Shown here: positions 6,310-9,688 of the stretch, one piece after another | Position numbering within the stretch: the stretch's first letter is position 1 | How the letters are laid out: each line of letters starts with the position of its first letter | NCBI GenBank assembly: GCA_035354435.1 | Contig: DAOQAY010000111.1 | Location: forward strand, 1 to 9,688 | DNA length: 9,688 bases | From: JAKLDO01 sp035354435 | GTDB taxonomy: Bacteria; UBP6; UBA1177 | Direction: 5' to 3' | The notes under the pieces: generated by a model | Told to the model about the DNA's origin: nothing | Databases searched by the model: none | What the model saw: only the letters and a program-made list of their open reading frames with translations | Position numbers and translations under genes: made by a program

Positions 6310-7650
6310 ATGCAAAAAGGTGTGTCGTTTTCAGCGCTTATCATTGTTTTTATAGTGATTTTAACTGCTTGTGAAGAATCAAAAAGCAGGCGGGGCACCA
6401 TACAAGATGACGACAAGATTGCGGAAAATGATGTGGATATTGATCAAAATGATGGCGTTGATAAAGATGCAGACAATATCGTCACTCCTGAAATTGACTC
6501 TCAGGACTCAGACACAGAAATTTCTGATGATGTCATACCTGATAACACCATACTTGATGACAACGAAACTCCTGAAATTGACAATGAGGTCGAGGATGCA
6601 GACAACTATGTCCCTGTTGATCTCTGCCAGATAAACACTGATTGTGCCTGGCAGTATGTGTGCGATACTTTTGCCGATCCCAATAACTGCATTAAATTTG
6701 GAACTTGTGATAATGACTACGATTGTACAAACATGCAGACTTGTGTTGTCAAAGAACACTGGAAAGAATGCGCCACGAACACATCTCCGAAATTCTGCAC
6801 AACAGATGAAGACTGCGGTGTAGGTGAATTCTGCCAGACCGATGCCATTTTGAAGATCTGCCGATCGAAAAATATCTGTTCCGATGACAGCCAGTGTCCA
6901 GAAAAATATGAATGTATTCTGCAGGATGAATATTACCAGTGTGTTGACACAAGCCCCTGTGAACTGGATACTGACTGTAAATTCGGTTATAAGTGCGAAA
7001 TCAAAACTCCTGAAAATGAGTGTGTCTATGCAAGCGAGTGTGTAAGTGATGAAGACTGCAACGCCCTTTCTGCCTGCATAGTAGAAGGAAACTGGACTGT
7101 CTGCAAACTTGCCGGCGGCGGTTTCTGTACGAATGATGCCGCTTGCGAACTTAGTGAATACTGTGATCTTCAGCTCGGACTTGCCGGAGTCTGTAAATCA
7201 AGAAATCAGTGCTATCAGGATGCAGATTGCAACGATTCAAGACTGAAATGTGAAAACAACGGTGTGTACAACGAATGCGTTCCGATAAATGCAAACTGGT
7301 GTCTTCTTGACGCAATGTGTGACGAAGGCTGGTACTGCCTTGACAATGAATGCAGACCTCCTTATTACAATGAATGCACCGAAATTGCAGGAGAATGGAA
7401 AGTCTGGTTCTCAGGTCTTTCGGCAGTTACATTCAATCAGGATGAAGTATACGAATTTGTTCCGACAGACGGATGTAACGGAAAAATATTAAAAGACGGA
7501 TCTGACACATTCAACAGTTTTGCACAAACATCGGCTGCCAATTATGATCTTAATTTCTATCTCATTTACACATGCACCGCCAAGATCGTTCTCGGAAATC
7601 TGATGAACATTTCCTGTGCTGACGGTGATGCCCAGCTTGGAAGGTTTTAG
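6310..7650 (+). CDS. cysteine-repeat lipoprotein with nine four-Cys units
   Basis: A 446-residue predicted lipoprotein. The signal peptide MQKGVSFSALIIVFIVILTA precedes lipidated C21, and residues 22-105 form a highly acidic Asp/Asn/Glu linker. Residues 106-355 contain nine units of the form C-x5-C-x5-C-x8-C, 25-30 residues each, with 36 cysteines in all. Many units carry DxDC or DEDC at the second cysteine. Such regular spacing implies two disulfides per unit after export to an oxidising compartment. Unit 9 is shortened between its third and fourth cysteines. The last 91 residues (356-446, beginning CTEIAGEWKVWF) are non-repetitive, probably beta-rich with four further cysteines, and I cannot assign them. 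The gene is first on the plus strand of the divergent pair and is followed 30 bp later by another Cys-rich lipoprotein. Similar four-Cys repeats occur in extracellular proteins of Myxococcota and of eukaryotes; the ligand here is unknown. Confidence 0.85.
   Translation: MQKGVSFSALIIVFIVILTACEESKSRRGTIQDDDKIAENDVDIDQNDGVDKDADNIVTPEIDSQDSDTEISDDVIPDNTILDDNETPEIDNEVEDADNYVPVDLCQINTDCAWQYVCDTFADPNNCIKFGTCDNDYDCTNMQTCVVKEHWKECATNTSPKFCTTDEDCGVGEFCQTDAILKICRSKNICSDDSQCPEKYECILQDEYYQCVDTSPCELDTDCKFGYKCEIKTPENECVYASECVSDEDCNALSACIVEGNWTVCKLAGGGFCTNDAACELSEYCDLQLGLAGVCKSRNQCYQDADCNDSRLKCENNGVYNECVPINANWCLLDAMCDEGWYCLDNECRPPYYNECTEIAGEWKVWFSGLSAVTFNQDEVYEFVPTDGCNGKILKDGSDTFNSFAQTSAANYDLNFYLIYTCTAKIVLGNLMNISCADGDAQLGRF
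6625..7374 (+). repeat. nine four-cysteine repeats with a four-unit internal duplication
   Basis: Units 1-4 (6625-6957) and 5-8 (6958-7299) match each other unit by unit. Unit 1 with 5 shares Y-x-C-x6-N-x-C; unit 2 with 6 shares TCVVKEHWKEC against ACIVEGNWTVC plus a longer linker; unit 3 with 7 shares FCT-x-D...KS-N linkers. A block of about 111-114 residues was therefore duplicated as a whole. Unit 9 (from 7300) stands alone. Confidence 0.8.
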
Positions 7651-7667
7651 ATCTTAAACATAAATAT

Positions 7668-7673
7668 AAGGAG
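7668..7673 (+). promoter_or_regulatory. strong ribosome binding site for the kelch lipoprotein
   Basis: AAGGAG with a 7-base spacer before ATG 7681, in a 30-base gap with no promoter or terminator visible. This supports co-transcription with the preceding gene. Confidence 0.75.
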
Positions 7674-7680
7674 TGATCTC

Positions 7681-9324
7681 ATGTTTTTAAGGACCGTCCT
7701 TGTGATTTTATTATTTGCAGTATTTACCGCCTGCGGTGATGCAAAAAAAAGCACACATAGTGACAATGATACTAATGCCGATGATGATACTGCGGTAACT
7801 GACGATGATTCCATTCCTGCAACCTGCGGAAATGGTCAGCTTGATACAGGCGAGGTTTGTGACGGGGATATTTTGAACTGCACGGACATTGACAATCTCC
7901 TTTATCTGTCAGGCAAAGCGAAATGTAAAGAGGATTGCAGCGGTTACGATACAATAACATGTGAAGAAGTTGCACATGAATGCGGAAATGAAGTTGTTGA
8001 AGGTCCTGAGACCTGTGACGGCGGAGTTAAAAACTGTGTAGAGATCGACAGTACTTTGTTCAAAGGCGGCAAGGCGGCATGCATTGAAGACTGTTCTGGC
8101 TGGGACACACTTACCTGTGAAGAGATAGAAACCGTCTGCGGGAACAGCATAATCGAAGGTGCTGAAGTCTGCGATTCCGATTCGAAAAAATGTTATGATA
8201 TCGACCCTGAATATTATCTCGGAACTGCTGACTGCAACACAACATGTGACGGCTGGAACCTTGCTGACTGCAAAAAAGGCAAAGCTGTCTGCGGAAATGA
8301 CATTGTTGAAGGATCTGAACTGTGTGACGGATCTCTTGATCTCTGTGCTGACATTGATTCTGACAGTTTTTCAGGCGGAAAAGCATACTGCCTTGATGAC
8401 TGCTCGGGATGGGATACAATAACATGCGAAGAAAAGGCCCCCGGCATCGACTGGACAAAAGGCGAATCAAACCAAGCTCAATTCAACCCGAGAGCAAGTC
8501 ACTGCGCAGCATTTTTCAAGAATAAATTTTATGTTATCGGCGGTACTGCTTTTGATGGTGTAGAAGAAAAAACCGTGGCAGATGTATGGACTTCAACAGA
8601 CGGCAAAACATGGTCTCTTGTAACAGAAACAGCCGCAATCGGTGCCAGAAACAGGCATAGATGCGTAGTTCACGACAACAAACTGTGGGTTATCGGAGGA
8701 AGGGACGGCAACGGAACAGAACTTACCGATGTATGGTTCACAAGCAACGGTACAGACTGGGAAACTGATGTTGTACCTGAAGGAGGTCTGCTTGCCGGAT
8801 CTAATGCCGCTGTTATTTCAAACGGAACAAAACTTTTCGTTTTCGGCACTGCACCATATTTTGGAACACCTTCTGCCTATTCAAGGGATTCAACAGGCTG
8901 GACGGTACTGCCGACACCCTCTTATGGCGGTGATGGAAGTTTCGGATATGCATTTCTTAATGGAACCATGTATCTTGCAGGCGGCATAGATTCAGCCCAG
9001 ACAGCAACAACGAACAGCATTTATTATACTGCCGATGGCGAAAAATGGGATGTTGCAACCGGTGCTTTCACAGCAAGGGCTTTTGCTCCAATGATCAATA
9101 TCAATAACACTCTTTATCTTATCGGCGGAAACAATCTTACGACAAGATTAAATGATGTCTGGACAAGCACGGATGGATTGAACTTTATTCAGGTAACTGG
9201 CGAAACAGGTTTTACAGCAAGAAGTTCTCATGCCGCTGCTGCCAGCGATTCGAAGCTCTGTATAATCGGCGGAACGATGGTCGATAATTCCTATTCATCT
9301 GATGTCTGGTGTGTACAACTTTAA
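7681..9324 (+). CDS. lipoprotein with four six-cysteine (CGN...CDG) repeats and a kelch beta-propeller
   Basis: A 547-residue predicted lipoprotein. The signal ends in FTA-C with C18 lipidated, followed by a short Asp/Asn/Thr linker (19-47). Residues 49-~251 hold four tandem units of about 50 residues, each starting CGN-x-x-x-x-x-G-x-x-x-CD. Every unit has six cysteines (unit 1: C49, C60, C67, C82, C86, C94), as in the Cys-rich repeat common in Myxococcota surface proteins (DUF4215-like). Residues ~268-547 form six kelch-like units: FYVIGG, LWVIGG, LFVFG, MYLAGG, LYLIGG and LCIIGG strands each followed by a DVWTSTDG-x-x-W-type turn. The third unit has lost the second glycine of its GG pair. 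Six units predict a closed six-bladed propeller, a fold used mainly for protein or sugar binding; a glycan oxidase role is unlikely because no catalytic residues are evident. The stop overlaps the next start (TAATG), which suggests coupling. Confidence 0.88.
   Translation: MFLRTVLVILLFAVFTACGDAKKSTHSDNDTNADDDTAVTDDDSIPATCGNGQLDTGEVCDGDILNCTDIDNLLYLSGKAKCKEDCSGYDTITCEEVAHECGNEVVEGPETCDGGVKNCVEIDSTLFKGGKAACIEDCSGWDTLTCEEIETVCGNSIIEGAEVCDSDSKKCYDIDPEYYLGTADCNTTCDGWNLADCKKGKAVCGNDIVEGSELCDGSLDLCADIDSDSFSGGKAYCLDDCSGWDTITCEEKAPGIDWTKGESNQAQFNPRASHCAAFFKNKFYVIGGTAFDGVEEKTVADVWTSTDGKTWSLVTETAAIGARNRHRCVVHDNKLWVIGGRDGNGTELTDVWFTSNGTDWETDVVPEGGLLAGSNAAVISNGTKLFVFGTAPYFGTPSAYSRDSTGWTVLPTPSYGGDGSFGYAFLNGTMYLAGGIDSAQTATTNSIYYTADGEKWDVATGAFTARAFAPMININNTLYLIGGNNLTTRLNDVWTSTDGLNFIQVTGETGFTARSSHAAAASDSKLCIIGGTMVDNSYSSDVWCVQL
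7825..8433 (+). repeat. four tandem six-cysteine repeats (CGN...CDG type)
   Basis: Units start at residues 49, 101, 153 and 204, about 52 residues apart. Each has the order CGN, ExCDG, C-x-(D/E)ID, GGKAxC-x3-C-SGWDT-x-x-C. Unit 3 is the most diverged (CDS instead of CDG, no GGK). Units 2 and 4 are nearly alike in their second halves, consistent with recent duplication or gene conversion. Confidence 0.85.
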
Positions 9325-9688
9325 TGTACCCGGGGTTAAAATTGAAAATATTAAAAACCGCTCTGTTTTTTGCAATGCTATTCTGCTTTATCGTTATCAC
9401 GGCTGTCGATCTTGAACCTCAGAATAAGACAAAAGGGTATGAAAACAATCCTCCGGTGAAGACCAAGGGTGTATACATAACTGTCTATTCCGCTACAAAA
9501 GGCAATATCAACCGGTTTTTCAACATGGCGGCAAACGGTCAGATCAACACTTTTGTTGTTGATGTGAAAAATGTCGAAGGAGAGCTTCTGTTCAAAAGTT
9601 CAGCTGCGGCAAAACACTTTCCTGAAGCCAATAAAAAGGTTATCTACCGGTCAACGCCCGCATTTATCGCTGAAGCAAAGGCAAAAGG
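9324..9688 (+). CDS. DUF4015-type putative glycoside-hydrolase-like protein (5' part, cut by window end)
   Basis: Only the first 121 codons are present and the frame runs off the window. An N-terminal hydrophobic segment (about residues 9-27) is a signal peptide or signal anchor without a convincing lipobox. After a short linker comes KGVYITVYSATKGNINRFF (about 48-66) and INTFVVDVKNVEGELLF (about 74-90). This is the opening of the DUF4015 family, thought from fold comparisons to be a TIM barrel related to glycoside hydrolases, with the VVDVK acidic strand typical of the family. Substrate is unknown. The ATG at 9324 overlaps the preceding TAA by one base and has little Shine-Dalgarno signal. 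A TTG at 9342, with GGGG 6 bases upstream, is an alternative in the same frame. The overlap suggests translation coupled to the kelch lipoprotein gene. Confidence 0.75.
   Translation, partial: MYPGLKLKILKTALFFAMLFCFIVITAVDLEPQNKTKGYENNPPVKTKGVYITVYSATKGNINRFFNMAANGQINTFVVDVKNVEGELLFKSSAAAKHFPEANKKVIYRSTPAFIAEAKAK

Noticed and set aside
8214..8447. Minus-strand frames within the six-Cys repeat region
   Set aside because: They are antisense to the CGN...CDG repeats and their translations lack any recognisable pattern.

Overview
The window comes from a Gram-negative bacterium with a fairly AT-rich genome. It carries nucleotide-sugar synthesis and a set of predicted lipoproteins with modules (thrombospondin-type-3 calcium repeats, VWA domains, CGN...CDG cysteine repeats, kelch propellers) that are most familiar from Myxococcota and related former Deltaproteobacteria. 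That lineage is an inference from protein style. No rRNA, tRNA or taxonomic marker gene is present, and the base composition is unlike the GC-rich cultivated myxobacteria.

Layout. Positions 1-186 hold no convincing gene but contain a run of degenerate ~30-bp palindromes. Four genes then lie on the minus strand, transcribed from about 6200 towards 187: two tandem paralogous VWA/TSP3 lipoproteins (4144-6144, then 2091-4112, 31 bp apart), GDP-L-fucose synthase (fcl, 1082-2023), and an unrecognised polytopic membrane protein (187-1098) whose start overlaps the end of fcl. A ~165-bp divergent intergenic region (6145-6309) contains a good sigma70-type promoter for the minus strand. On the plus strand follow a lipoprotein with nine four-cysteine repeats (6310-7650), a lipoprotein with four six-cysteine repeats and a six-unit kelch propeller (7681-9324), and the 5' part of a DUF4015-type secreted or membrane-anchored protein (9324 to the window end) whose start shares one base with the preceding stop.

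Function. Four consecutive genes around one divergent promoter encode lipoproteins with the same plan: type II signal peptide, lipidated cysteine, low-complexity Asp/Asn/Gly/Ser/Thr linker, then a disulfide- or calcium-stabilised repeat region with a binding domain. The simplest reading is a cell-surface adhesion, sensing or scaffold module. A link to the fucose/membrane pair is possible through surface glycans, but the sequence does not demonstrate it. Nothing here is a recognisable mobile element, CRISPR array, RNA gene or known defence system.
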